A DNA stretch of 22,920 nucleotides from DASVEE01 sp036399695 (GCA_036399695.1 DASWMP010000216.1:1-22920), one strand, 5' to 3'; counted from the first letter of the stretch, positions 6,506 to 14,919 are shown. Made by a program: numbers and translations. The notes: generated from the letters alone by a model not told the origin.

Positions 6506-7534
6506 TCAGCGCGTCTCGCTGGACGCCGTCTGCGCCGGGACCTCTTTGGCGTCGTTGAGCGCCTTCAGAACGTAGAACTCGCGCTGGAGCACGAAGTCGC
6601 CGTAGCCCGGCTCGTCAATGAACCGGAAGGCCACGAAGTCCGTGGGGATGCTCTTCGGCAACTGGGACTTGTGGTAGACCCAGCGCTCGACGGTGCCGGA
6701 GAGGGCATCGCGGTAGCGGGACGGCAGGAAGGCGCCGCGGGCGCGGTTCAGCGGCTCGACGTAAACGCGGGCCGGCCGGCCGAGGAGCAGGTAGACGCGG
6801 GCACGGTCGGAGACGGAGCCGCGAAAGCGCTCCTCATTCGGGGCGAAGGCGACGTCAGCGAATGCGGCACGCCGCTCGAACTCGTCACGCATCTCGTTCT
6901 CCGGCGTGCCGGGGCTCGGGTCGCGACGGCTCCAGAAGTCGGCGATGAAGGTTTTGCGGGCGCCGTCGGTGCTCAGCGCCTTCCAGGCTTTCTTCTCGAC
7001 CTCGGTGGCGACGAACTGATACTCGGGGGAGTTGTGCCACTGCGCGATTGTGAAGCCCATGCGCACGACGTCGTTGAAGAGCTTGGCCGCGGGATAGACG
7101 CGGTCGAAGGGCTCGCCAGGGCCGGCATTGGCCTGGACGCGATCGCTCCGCTTCCCGGTGCTGCCGCGCACCTCGTTGAAGACGGCGACGAATTCTTCGG
7201 GGTATTTGGCCGGGTCGATAGCCTTCACGTCCGGCTGCAGCTTGAAGAAGTTACGCAACTCCTCGGCCGCACGGGCATCCACGCCAAGGTTTGAGTAGGC
7301 GAGCGCGCCGTAGAAGTGGATCGCGGCGAGCGCGCTGGTGCGCTGCGGCTCCGGAAGCTTCACGGCCTCGAAGCTCGCGGCGTGCAGGACGTTGACGGCG
7401 CGGTTGTTATCGGCGGCCGCAATGGCCGCGCGGGCTTCAGTGATCGCGTCAGTAGGGGCTTGCACAGGATCGCCGGCGAAGGCAGAAGCGGCAAGGATCG
7501 AAACGCCAAAAAAGAGGGGGGCGAAGCGCTTCAT
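6506..7534 (-). CDS. GWxTD-domain secreted protein
   Basis: A 342-residue exported protein with a signal peptide (residues 1-20, ending ASAFA). An N-terminal helical, TPR-like part spans ~28-125. The GWxTD domain of unknown function follows: DFWSRRDPSPGTPENE at 199-214, the family's most recognisable block, then GSVSDRARVYLLLGRP at 239-254. The latter replaces the usual GWKTDRGRIYI stretch, so the name-giving Trp and Thr are missing (GSVSD). GWxTD proteins are common in Acidobacteriota and other deep Gram-negative groups; their role is unknown. The ATG is preceded by GGAGGATCT. The unusually Arg/Lys-rich C-terminal part follows a predicted beta-rich region. Confidence 0.75.
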   Translation of the reverse strand: MKRFAPLFFGVSILAASAFAGDPVQAPTDAITEARAAIAAADNNRAVNVLHAASFEAVKLPEPQRTSALAAIHFYGALAYSNLGVDARAAEELRNFFKLQPDVKAIDPAKYPEEFVAVFNEVRGSTGKRSDRVQANAGPGEPFDRVYPAAKLFNDVVRMGFTIAQWHNSPEYQFVATEVEKKAWKALSTDGARKTFIADFWSRRDPSPGTPENEMRDEFERRAAFADVAFAPNEERFRGSVSDRARVYLLLGRPARVYVEPLNRARGAFLPSRYRDALSGTVERWVYHKSQLPKSIPTDFVAFRFIDEPGYGDFVLQREFYVLKALNDAKEVPAQTASSETR

Positions 7535-7592
7535 GGGAGATCCTCCGGTGGACGATTCTACGCCGATGCGAAAACGGGGCCGCGAACGATCT

Positions 7593-7622
7593 CAAAACAA
7601 CGAGGCGGCCTTTCGACCGCCT
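7593..7622 (-). terminator. rho-independent terminator of the small secreted gene
   Basis: On the minus strand, AGGCGGTC, a GAAA loop and GGCCGCCT (7603-7622, one G-T pair) precede CGTTGTTTTGAG. It lies 24 nt after the stop codon of the secreted protein gene. Confidence 0.7.
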
Positions 7623-7646
7623 GGACGGCAGCGAGGCCGACGGCGT

Positions 7647-7979
7647 TCAATTTCCGCAGTAGCCGCTGCCCGGCAGCGCATAGATCTGAACCCAGGGCGA
7701 CTGGTCTGAAGCACGTTCCCAGAAGCTGACGTAGTTGAGCCCGGAATCGCAAGGGAATTGAACCACGACCTTATGGGTGGCACCGAATGAAGTGCCCTGC
7801 GTGAGCACGCCACCATCACAGTTCACTTCTCGCTCACCGATCCATTCGAGACAGGTGCCGTTGAAGATGTAGTAGGAAGTGAGGACGGTGTTCGTACCAC
7901 CGGCAGTTACTGCCGTTGCGGGCGCGAACAAAGCACAGAAGAAAACACCAACGAGAAGAACCACGAAAAACCTGCGCAT
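7647..7979 (-). CDS. small secreted cysteine-containing protein, unknown
   Basis: A 110-residue protein with a clear signal peptide (MRRFFVVLLVGVFFCALFAP, cleavage probably after the ATA/VTA region near 22-26). The mature part is about 85 residues, rich in aromatic residues and Gly, with four cysteines (in GTCLEW, VNCDGG, FPCDSG and GYCGN) that could form two disulfides. The ATG at 7979 has AGAGGAACAGG just upstream. It is framed by its own terminator and by the terminator of the TonB receptor gene, so it is probably a separate small transcript. No family was recognised; a periplasmic or extracellular role is inferred only from the leader. Confidence 0.65.
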   Translation of the reverse strand: MRRFFVVLLVGVFFCALFAPATAVTAGGTNTVLTSYYIFNGTCLEWIGEREVNCDGGVLTQGTSFGATHKVVVQFPCDSGLNYVSFWERASDQSPWVQIYALPGSGYCGN

Positions 7980-7990
7980 CCTGTTCCTCT

Positions 7991-8024
7991 GAGAAGAAAG
8001 AGAGGCGGCCTTGCGGCCGCCTCT
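7991..8024 (-). terminator. rho-independent terminator of the TonB receptor gene
   Basis: A perfect 10-bp stem AGAGGCGGCC / GGCCGCCTCT (8001-8010 with 8015-8024, loop TTGC). On the minus strand it is followed by the T-rich CTTTCTTCTC. It lies 24 nt after the receptor stop codon. Confidence 0.75.
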
Positions 8025-8048
8025 CGAGTGCACTGCTGTGCTTGAAGC

Positions 8049-10970
8049 TTAGTACGTGAACTTGATGCCGAGCTGCATCGTGCGGGGCGACTGGTAGAGA
8101 ACCGGGGTCGCGAAGTAGATGCTGTGGCCCTGCGCGTTGGTGTTCGTGGCGTCCTGACCCTGGAAGATCTGGTCCTGGTCGACTTCGATCGTCTCGTTCT
8201 GGTTCGTCACGTTGAAGACGTCGACGATGAACGAGAGGGTGCGGCCCGTCGAGCGGAAGAGCGGCAGAGCGTAGTCGGCGTGGAGGTCGAGGCTCCAGAA
8301 GTTCGGGGTACGGCCGGCTTCGCCGCGCGGCTCGAGGAAGATCGTGCCGTCGCCGTAGCCGTTGATCTCATCCGGTCCGAGCGCCGAGTACGGGATACCC
8401 GACGAGAAGTAGAAGCCTTCCGAGACCGTCAGACCGAAGGGGAAGCGGTAGGAGCTGTGGACCTTGAGGTTGACCGGACGATCGGCGCGGAGACGGCCGC
8501 CGGAGTTGTTGAGGAACTCCGGAAGGTCGTACAGGGCGGTGATGTTCGGGTCGAGCTGCTCGTAACCGGACATGAAGAGACCTTCGTAGTTGCCCTTCGC
8601 CTGAGCGTAGGTGTACGAGGCCACTACCTGCCAGTTGTCGCGGAACGCGCGCTGGAGGGTGAACTCAGCAGCGCGATAGTAACGCTCCGGAGCCGGGTAG
8701 GCTCCGCCGAGGGCGCCTTCGCCCGGGTTGGCAATGGCGTAACCGGTGAGGGCTTCCGGGTTCTCCGGGTCGGTGAAGACGCCGAAGTCTTCGATGACGC
8801 GGCCGAGCTCGCGGTCGACGAGACGGACGCCAGCGCTCCAGACGTCGCCGAACTGGTACTCACCACCGAGGATGTACTCGTCCTGGTACTGAGCCTTGAG
8901 GTCGGCCGAGAGCGGGGTGAGCGTCGAAGCCTGCAGGTTGCGCGAGCGGGTCTTGGTGAAGCCGTTTTCGGTGACGGCACCGATGGCGCCGTTACGAACC
9001 GCGGTCGGGATCGGGTTCCCGGTCGGGTTCAAAAACATCGGGTTCGAGGCGCTCGGGAGGTGCTGGTACTCGTTGATGATGTAGTCCTCGCCGTTGAGGG
9101 CGCGGATGTTCAGGTCGAGCGGAACGGCCTCGAAGAAGCGGCCGGCGTACGCGTAGACCTTGGAACGGCCGTTGTTGCGCGGATCCCAGACGATGCCCAG
9201 GCGCGGAGCCCAGTTGTTGTCGAGGGTGTAGCCGTCGCGCAGATCGTACTCGCCGGTGTTGATCTGGCTCGGATCGCTGGCAACGGCGACGCCGCGGCCC
9301 GATCCCATCTTCTGACGCTCCCAGCGAACGCCGAGGTTGAGCTGGACGTTCGAGCGGAGCTTCCACTGATCCTGCAGGAAGGCCGCTTCGTTGGCGGTCT
9401 CGCCGCTGCCGTCGACGCGGTAGATGCGCTCTTCGATACGGGCGCAGGGAATCGGGTTGCCGCCCGGGAGGCACTCGCCGCGCTGACGCGCGAGGGAGGC
9501 ATCGCCGAGGTAGCGGTACCAGGTCTCCGACGTGTCGGCGACGTAGCTGTTGTTCTCGACGTCAATGCCGTAGCGGAGCTCGTGGCGCGAGAAGTAGTTG
9601 GAGAACTTCAGCGAGTAGGCGTCGCGATTCGACTCTTCGTCGACATTGCGCTGGAAGCCGCCGCGCTGGAAGCTGCCGTTGGTCTCGTCGATCTGACGCG
9701 GAACGGTGCGGCCGATTTCGGTGGCCGGTCCGAGCGTGTTGTCGCGCGAGTGCTGGCCGATGTTCGCTTCCGCCAGCCAGTTCTGCGTGATGATGCCGTT
9801 GTAGCGGAGGTTCATGTTGTTGCTGCCGACTTCGGCCTTGCGCGTGGCGGCGCCGACTTCGGCTGCGGGGGAGTTGAGGCCGCGAACGAGCCAGCCGTCG
9901 AGCTCCGTCGGGTCACCGAACATGGTGCCGACGAAGGTGTGGTTCGGCGTGACGGCGAACGTCAGCTTGCCCGCGTAGAAGTTGGTGTCCTGCTTGAAGC
10001 TGGTGGCGGCGTCGCCCTGGAGCGGGCTGGCTTCGCCGATGTCGGTCTCGCGGCGGCTGGGGTTGAAGGCGCCGAAGAACCAGAGACGGTCGCGCATGAT
10101 CGGACCGCCGATGGAGAGGCCGAGGTCGCGGCTGTCCGTGACGTCGGAAACGAAGTTCGTGCCGCGCTGGCTGCGGGCCAGACGCTTCTCGGACCAGCTC
10201 GAGTCGCTGAGGTAGCCGAACACGTCGCCGTGGAACTCGTTGCCACCCGACTTGGTGATGACGTTGAACACGCCACCGGTCGAACGGCCGAACTCCGCCG
10301 AGTAACCGCCGGTCATGACCTGGACCTCTTCGACGAAGTTCATCGTGAGGTTGGTGCCCGACGTGCCGTAGCGGGCGTCGGTGGTCGACAGACCGTCGAT
10401 GATGTAGTTGTTCTCAGGAGCCGAGGAGGCGCCGACGCTCGGGCTGTTGCCGAGCTGTCCGGAACGGGACTCGCCCATTTCCATGTTGACGCCCGGGGCG
10501 AGCGACGTGAGCTGCTGGAACGAGCGCTGCGTCGGCAGCGACTCGAACTGGCGAGCCGTGACGTTCACACCGGTGGTCGTGCGGCTGACGTCGACGAGCG
10601 GCGCCTCGGCCGTGACCGTGATCGCTTCCGTCACTGCCGCGCGAAGCGAGAAGTCGACCGTGCCCTCCTGGCCGAGGAACACGCGCTGGACCGTCTTCGA
10701 AGTCGGGGCGAAGCCCGACAGCGTCGCCGTCACCCGGTAGTTCTCACCGGGAGGCACGTTGATGAAGCGATAGTTACCCTGTCCGTCCGTGACCGTCGTA
10801 CGGGTGCCCTGCATCGCGGGCCCCGCCAGCTCGACGGTAACACCCGGGAGCGCTGCCCCGGTGTTGTCAGTCACTGTTCCCTGCAGCCCGCCAGCGTTCG
10901 CCTGAGCGAATACCGACGGAGTAGCGAGGAGCAGCAACACGACCGCAAAGCTGAGAAATCGTTTAGCCAT
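8049..10970 (-). CDS. TonB-dependent receptor, Oar-like, with carboxypeptidase-regulatory-like domain
   Basis: A 973-residue outer-membrane receptor. The signal peptide (MAKRFLSFAVVLLLLATPSV...FA) is followed by an Ig-like carboxypeptidase-regulatory domain at ~26-115 (GGLQGTVTDNTGAALPGVTVEL). The plug, ~125-245, has the family's LTSLAPGVNMEM, NNYIIDGLSTTDARYGT and GGVFNVITKSGGNEFHG. The rest is a ~700-residue beta barrel rich in alternating aromatic residues, ending LGIKFTY with the C-terminal aromatic needed for outer-membrane insertion. No TonB box is obvious. Such SusC/Oar-like receptors are expanded in Acidobacteriota, usually for polymer or peptide uptake or adhesion; the substrate here is not evident. 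A GGAGGGATC ribosome binding site precedes the ATG. Confidence 0.9.
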   Translation of the reverse strand: MAKRFLSFAVVLLLLATPSVFAQANAGGLQGTVTDNTGAALPGVTVELAGPAMQGTRTTVTDGQGNYRFINVPPGENYRVTATLSGFAPTSKTVQRVFLGQEGTVDFSLRAAVTEAITVTAEAPLVDVSRTTTGVNVTARQFESLPTQRSFQQLTSLAPGVNMEMGESRSGQLGNSPSVGASSAPENNYIIDGLSTTDARYGTSGTNLTMNFVEEVQVMTGGYSAEFGRSTGGVFNVITKSGGNEFHGDVFGYLSDSSWSEKRLARSQRGTNFVSDVTDSRDLGLSIGGPIMRDRLWFFGAFNPSRRETDIGEASPLQGDAATSFKQDTNFYAGKLTFAVTPNHTFVGTMFGDPTELDGWLVRGLNSPAAEVGAATRKAEVGSNNMNLRYNGIITQNWLAEANIGQHSRDNTLGPATEIGRTVPRQIDETNGSFQRGGFQRNVDEESNRDAYSLKFSNYFSRHELRYGIDVENNSYVADTSETWYRYLGDASLARQRGECLPGGNPIPCARIEERIYRVDGSGETANEAAFLQDQWKLRSNVQLNLGVRWERQKMGSGRGVAVASDPSQINTGEYDLRDGYTLDNNWAPRLGIVWDPRNNGRSKVYAYAGRFFEAVPLDLNIRALNGEDYIINEYQHLPSASNPMFLNPTGNPIPTAVRNGAIGAVTENGFTKTRSRNLQASTLTPLSADLKAQYQDEYILGGEYQFGDVWSAGVRLVDRELGRVIEDFGVFTDPENPEALTGYAIANPGEGALGGAYPAPERYYRAAEFTLQRAFRDNWQVVASYTYAQAKGNYEGLFMSGYEQLDPNITALYDLPEFLNNSGGRLRADRPVNLKVHSSYRFPFGLTVSEGFYFSSGIPYSALGPDEINGYGDGTIFLEPRGEAGRTPNFWSLDLHADYALPLFRSTGRTLSFIVDVFNVTNQNETIEVDQDQIFQGQDATNTNAQGHSIYFATPVLYQSPRTMQLGIKFTY

Positions 10971-11047
10971 GATCCCTCCGTTTCGTTTCTTCTCAGGGCC
11001 TCTCCGGCCCTGACACTTGTTGACACGTTTGTGTTTGTGGAGCCGTA

Positions 11048-11075
11048 ACTATAACCAACTGTCTCGCAACTTCAA
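11048..11075 (-). promoter_or_regulatory. likely promoter of the TonB receptor gene
   Basis: Minus-strand TTGAAG (11070-11075) and TATAGT (11048-11053) are separated by 16 bp, inside an unusually AT-rich stretch for this genome. The implied leader is about 70 nt. Confidence 0.45.
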
Positions 11076-11212
11076 ATTTTTTGTAAACAGCAGGAGTTGA
11101 CTGTTACGAGATGCGAATCAGCCGCCGTTTCCGGAATAAACGTCTTGCACGGACAAGTGTCCGGCTGTCAGCAGGATAGAAGGAAATCAAAAAGACGCCG
11201 CGCGGAGTCCGG

Positions 11213-11236
11213 TTCAATCGATTGAAGAATCGATTC
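11213..11236. repeat. two abutting perfect palindromes
   Basis: TTCAATCGATTGAA (11213-11226, 14 bp) is immediately followed by GAATCGATTC (11227-11236, 10 bp). The two can also pair with each other as an 11-bp stem with one mismatch. This could be a protein-binding site or a transcript-end structure for the carboxylase operon. Confidence 0.6.
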
Positions 11237-11347
11237 AAACGTGTGGTGGCGAGGGTGGGGGGCGAAGGGGCGCAAGTGAAGGCATCGCCGCCGGCAATCC
11301 CGGAGCGGGGTGGCGAAGCGGCACTCCGAGATCAGCTCTCGGGCGGG

Positions 11348-12877
11348 CTACAGCGGGATGTTCCCGTGCTTCTTCGGGGGATTCTTGTCCCGCTTGTTGC
11401 GGAGCATGGCGAAGGTGGTGATCAGCTTCCGCCTGGTGAAGCGGGGCTGGATGATCTCGTCGACGTAGCCTCGCTCGGCCGCGATGTAGGGGTTGGCGAA
11501 CTTCTCTTTATATTCTGCGATCTTCTCGTCCCGGCCACCGGGAGCGTTCCGGTAGAGGATGTTCACCGCTCCTTCGGCGCCCATGACCGCGATCTCCGCC
11601 GTCGGGTACGCGAAGTTCATGTCGGCGCGGATGTGCTTCGAGTTCATCACGCAGTAGGCGCCGCCGTAGGCCTTGCGGGTGATGACCGTGACCTTCGGGA
11701 CCGTCGCCTCAGCCAGCGCGTAGAGCAGCTTCGCACCATGAATGATGATGCCGTTGTGCTCCTGCCCCGTCCCCGGAAGAAAGCCCGGGACGTCCTCGAG
11801 CACGAGGAGAGGGATGTTGAACGAGTCGCAGAAGCGGACGAAGCGTGCCCCTTTGCGCGACGCGTTGATGTCCAGGACTCCCGCGAGGAAGGCCGGCTGG
11901 TTCGCGACCACACCGATCGGCTGCCCGTTGAGGCGGATGAAGCCGACGACGAGGTTGCGGGCGAAATGCTGGTGCACCTCGAAGAAGTGCCCCTCGTCCG
12001 CCAGCGTGGCGATGAGCTCGCGCATCTCGTACGGCTGGTTCGGTGATTCGGGGATGAAGGTATCGAGTTGCGCGTCGACGCGATTCACGTCGTCGCTGAC
12101 CGGCGCGATCGGCGGATCCTCCATGTTGTTCGCGGGGAGGAACGAGAGCAGCTCGCGGATCATCGAGATGCAGTCTTCGTCCGACTCGGCGGCAAAGTGG
12201 GCTACGCCGGAGATGGAGTTGTGGGTATCGGCGCCGCCCAGCTTCTCCTTCGTCACTTCCTCGTGCGTCACGGTCTTGATGACGTCCGGGCCGGTGACGA
12301 ACATGTAGCTCGTCTTCTTCACCATGAGGATGAAGTCGGTGATGGCGGGCGAATAGACGGCGCCGCCGGCGCACGGTCCCATGATGGCGGAGATCTGCGG
12401 GACGACGCCTGAGGCGAGCGTGTTGCGGAGGAAGATGTCGGCGTAGCCGCCGAGGGAGACGACGCCTTCCTGGATACGGGCACCGCCAGAGTCGTTGAGG
12501 CCGACGATCGGCGCACCGTTCTTCATCGCCAGATCCATGATCTTCACGATCTTGGCGGCGTGCGTCTCGGAGAGCGACCCGCCGAAGACGGTGAAGTCCT
12601 GCGCGAACGCGTAGACCAGGCGGCCGCCGACCGTGCCGTAGCCGGTGACCACGCCGTCGCCCGGGACGCGCTGCTTGTCCATGCCGAAGTCGGTGGAGCG
12701 GTGGAGGACGAGCTGATCGAGCTCCTGAAACGAGCCGGGATCGAACAGCAGGGCGACGCGCTCGCGCGCGGTGAGCTTGCCTTCGGCGTGCTGGCGGTCG
12801 ATGCGTTGCTGGCCGCCGCCGAGCTCACTCTCCCGCTTGCGGCGCTCCAGTTCTTCCATTTTGTGTTCGATGGTCAC
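11348..12877 (-). CDS. acyl-CoA carboxylase carboxyltransferase (beta) subunit
   Basis: A 509-residue subunit of the propionyl-CoA-carboxylase type, which moves carboxyl from carboxybiotin to an acyl-CoA. The N-terminal half has AEGKLTARERVALLFDPGSF, NDSGGARIQEG (128-138) and the first oxyanion site GPCAGGAVYSP (G171-G172). The C-terminal half has EDVPGFLPGTGQE (361-373), RKAYGGAYCVMNSKH (401-415) and PTAEIAVMGAEGAVNILY. The residue matching Asp422 of Streptomyces PccB, which sets acyl specificity, is Cys409. GTG at 12877 overlaps the upstream stop as GTGA and gives the family's N-terminal length; ATG 12859 is an alternative. The biotin carboxylase and carrier subunits are not in the window. 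Last gene of a four-gene minus-strand operon. Confidence 0.92.
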   Translation of the reverse strand: MTIEHKMEELERRKRESELGGGQQRIDRQHAEGKLTARERVALLFDPGSFQELDQLVLHRSTDFGMDKQRVPGDGVVTGYGTVGGRLVYAFAQDFTVFGGSLSETHAAKIVKIMDLAMKNGAPIVGLNDSGGARIQEGVVSLGGYADIFLRNTLASGVVPQISAIMGPCAGGAVYSPAITDFILMVKKTSYMFVTGPDVIKTVTHEEVTKEKLGGADTHNSISGVAHFAAESDEDCISMIRELLSFLPANNMEDPPIAPVSDDVNRVDAQLDTFIPESPNQPYEMRELIATLADEGHFFEVHQHFARNLVVGFIRLNGQPIGVVANQPAFLAGVLDINASRKGARFVRFCDSFNIPLLVLEDVPGFLPGTGQEHNGIIIHGAKLLYALAEATVPKVTVITRKAYGGAYCVMNSKHIRADMNFAYPTAEIAVMGAEGAVNILYRNAPGGRDEKIAEYKEKFANPYIAAERGYVDEIIQPRFTRRKLITTFAMLRNKRDKNPPKKHGNIPL

Positions 12878-13137
12878 AGTACGAACTTGCGATCCGCGGC
12901 GATGCGGCGCATTTCCTCCATCAGGTCGGTCTCCGACGGCTCGCGATTGCCGTGCGTGCGGGCGAGGCGGTTGCGCGCCTCCTGCTCGATCAGTTCGGCG
13001 GCGGTGAAGTTGTTGTCGAGCGTCCTGACGACGACCTGGATGACGGTCTCGGCATCGCCGAACTCCACGAGGCCGCGGTCCTCCAGACGATTGACGATCG
13101 ATCTCGCCAGAAATTCGGTCCGCTTGTCGGTTCCCAT
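12874..13137 (-). CDS. DUF507-like small protein
   Basis: An 87-residue, highly charged, helix-rich protein with no membrane segment. The pattern FLARSIVNRLEDRGLVEFGDAE..VIQVV, followed by acidic/basic helices, resembles proteins annotated DUF507 in Acidobacteriota and Aquificae. That match is from memory and is not secure. It overlaps the carboxyltransferase start by 4 nt and begins 12 nt after the unknown 271-residue gene, so it is co-transcribed. No strong ribosome binding site is visible at the ATG. Function unknown. Confidence 0.6.
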   Translation of the reverse strand: MGTDKRTEFLARSIVNRLEDRGLVEFGDAETVIQVVVRTLDNNFTAAELIEQEARNRLARTHGNREPSETDLMEEMRRIAADRKFVL

Positions 13138-13149
13138 CAGCGCGGCGAA

Positions 13150-13965
13150 TTAGAGCATCATCTCCCCGCCGAAGGAACCAGCACCGTACGGATACCACTT
13201 TCTCCCCTCCCCCACCGCCAGGATGCGCTCGACGCGGACGGTGGCCGGATAAGCGGTCCGGCCATCGTCGATCAGGACGCGCAGGAGGGGCCCGGTGACG
13301 GGCGCGAGCAGGGCCACGGCGCGAGGGAGACTGGCATCGACGTCGCTGTTTGGATGGATGGCCCGGATGTCCATCGGCACGCGCATCGGGCGGACGCGAT
13401 AGCTCGGGCGATACCAGTTCAGCTCCCCTTCGGCGATAGCGTTGCCTTTGCCGTCGATGCCACCCGCGGTCTGACGCAGCTCGACGAGATGGCCGATCGC
13501 CGGCAGCAGCGCCGCGGAGACGTTCGGGGCCAGACGCAGGTTTTTCGGGGCGTCGCGCTCGGTGAGCTCGGCGCGTGCGAAGGCGTTGGCGATGTCCGCG
13601 ACGTCGTCGAAATCAGCGGCGTCGATGAGCACGCGGCGGCCGGCGTGGACGATCGACAGATGGATGCGCTGCGTGGTGTCGGTCCAGCGCTTCCCGGCGA
13701 ATTCGTGCGCCGCCGTGCCGCTGGTGATGATGAGGCGCTCGATGCGGAGAGGCGCGGGGATGGAGGGGATGGCGGGCAGCGGCGGTGTTGGCCGGAGCGC
13801 GGAACCGGGGGCAATGTTGAACATTTCCCCCCCGTCGTCGTCCCTCGACGGCTCGCAACTAAACAACTCCCCGTCCTCCACGGCGATGCCCGATTCCTCC
13901 ACCCGCACCAGCCAGCCGTTCTCGTACCGCGTCACCCGTCCCCGCTTGCGATACAGCTCTTTCAT
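13150..13965 (-). CDS. unknown protein coupled to a TldD-like gene
   Basis: A 271-residue soluble-looking protein with no signal peptide or membrane helix and no recognised family. It opens MKELYRKRGRVTRYENGWLVRV, contains a Pro-rich linker (residues ~55-75, PTPPLPAIPSIPAP), and has a mixed alpha/beta rest. The C-terminus (YRVRPMRVPMDIRA, later GAGSFGGEMML) faintly recalls the ordered RxMxxPM strands of TldD/PmbA C-terminal domains, which would make it a divergent half or partner. The ATG overlaps the TldD-like stop as ATGA, implying translational coupling and probably a complex. An upstream open frame to 14376 is only a shadow of the TldD-like gene. Confidence 0.75.
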   Translation of the reverse strand: MKELYRKRGRVTRYENGWLVRVEESGIAVEDGELFSCEPSRDDDGGEMFNIAPGSALRPTPPLPAIPSIPAPLRIERLIITSGTAAHEFAGKRWTDTTQRIHLSIVHAGRRVLIDAADFDDVADIANAFARAELTERDAPKNLRLAPNVSAALLPAIGHLVELRQTAGGIDGKGNAIAEGELNWYRPSYRVRPMRVPMDIRAIHPNSDVDASLPRAVALLAPVTGPLLRVLIDDGRTAYPATVRVERILAVGEGRKWYPYGAGSFGGEMML

Positions 13966-14888
13966 CGGAACACCGTCAGGAGCAGCGGCGCGTGCGAGCC
14001 GGCCACGAGGTCCTGCCCTTCGCTCGAGCAGATCACGCCCGGGTAACGGAGTGGATCGCCTGTGGCGCCTGCGATGGCCGCGGCGACGGCGGCGCGCGAT
14101 TCGCGGATCTCGAATGGAGGCAGCGGGTGGATGCCGCTTGCGTCGACAAAGTCGGCGGCGGTGACGAAGAGGGAGATCGTTTCGGTGAGCGGCTCGTAAA
14201 CACCGCCGGCCAGGAGGTGAATCTCGATGCGTGTCTCCGGCAGCACGAACGGCGCGCCCTGCTGACGCGCGACCAGGTTGCTCATGCGTCGCAGCGGAAC
14301 GTCGCGGAAAGATTCGCGGCGATGACTGGCGGGCGGTTCCCGCAGCAGGTCGGCGATGCGCGCCCGCTCGCCGCAATCGTCGATTGGTGCGTGCGGCTCA
14401 TCGTGCACGGTGAGCCACGTTGGCCATTCGAGCGGCGGATGCTCGTGCTCGGCGGCGTGGCCTGCGGCTTCGTGCAGAAGCACGGCGGCGGAGCCGTTGC
14501 GCCAGAGGATGGGCGTACTGCGCGGGATCTCGCGCGACATGGGCGTGGCGGCAGGACGCACGAGCAACGAGAGGTCTTCGCGCAGATGCTCCGGCGTGGT
14601 GACGATGGAGAGCGCGCCACGCGTGACGGTGAGCGTGACGCTATCGACGCGCGTGTCGCCGACGCGCTTTGCGGAGGCCACCACACGCAGGCGGCCCTCA
14701 ATGCCATCCAGCACCACCGAAGCAGCCAGGGCATCGCATGCGGTCACGAGCTCGTGGTCTCGCGTGTCTCGGGCCCGTAACTCCCGCCCCTGCTGCTGCG
14801 CTTCTCCGTGGCTGAGACGGCTCTCCAGGCGGGTACCGCCGGACCAGAGCTCATCGCGGGTGGCGATGGCGAATCGCGGAGCGGTCAC
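13962..14888 (-). CDS. short TldD/PmbA-like HEXXXH protein
   Basis: A 308-residue protein. The metallopeptidase signature HEAAGHAAEHE (H139, E140, H144) matches the HExxxH zinc site of TldD. It is followed by a TldD-like stretch (RRMSNLVARQQGAPF, then a beta-rich segment with SLFVTAADFVDASGI). TldD/PmbA pairs process small peptides such as microcin and PQQ precursors and degrade CcdA; full-length TldD is about 450-480 residues, so this is clearly short. The conserved C-terminal Cys-Gly-x-x-Gly-Gln block is not seen, so activity is uncertain. GTG at 14888 is chosen because GGAG lies 8 nt upstream and longer frames run into a 9-nt repeat array. It heads the operon leading to the carboxyltransferase. 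Confidence 0.7.
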   Translation of the reverse strand: MTAPRFAIATRDELWSGGTRLESRLSHGEAQQQGRELRARDTRDHELVTACDALAASVVLDGIEGRLRVVASAKRVGDTRVDSVTLTVTRGALSIVTTPEHLREDLSLLVRPAATPMSREIPRSTPILWRNGSAAVLLHEAAGHAAEHEHPPLEWPTWLTVHDEPHAPIDDCGERARIADLLREPPASHRRESFRDVPLRRMSNLVARQQGAPFVLPETRIEIHLLAGGVYEPLTETISLFVTAADFVDASGIHPLPPFEIRESRAAVAAAIAGATGDPLRYPGVICSSEGQDLVAGSHAPLLLTVFR

Positions 14889-14919
14889 CGTGGCGCTCCG
14901 GGCGGCGGGGGGAGAAACG

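Larger units (their letters stand above)
10971..11347. other. 377-bp intergenic region
   Basis: It holds the receptor promoter and leader on one side and the 3' flank of the carboxylase gene on the other. Between them are two adjacent palindromes (11213-11236) and, at 11308-11333, a copy of the CACTCCGAGATC motif also found at 20-31 after holA. No convincing coding sequence or T-tract terminator was seen. Confidence 0.6.

Noticed and set aside
8124..11048. 974-codon plus-strand open frame opposite the TonB receptor
   Set aside because: It is a mirror of GC-rich codon use on the true gene. Its translation is low-complexity Val/Ala/Arg/Glu with no family motif, and the receptor on the other strand has clear domains and signals.
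13966..14376. N-terminal extension of the 271-residue protein
   Set aside because: The extension lies inside the TldD-like gene in another frame and reads as an Arg-rich shadow; the ATGA-overlap start is preferred.
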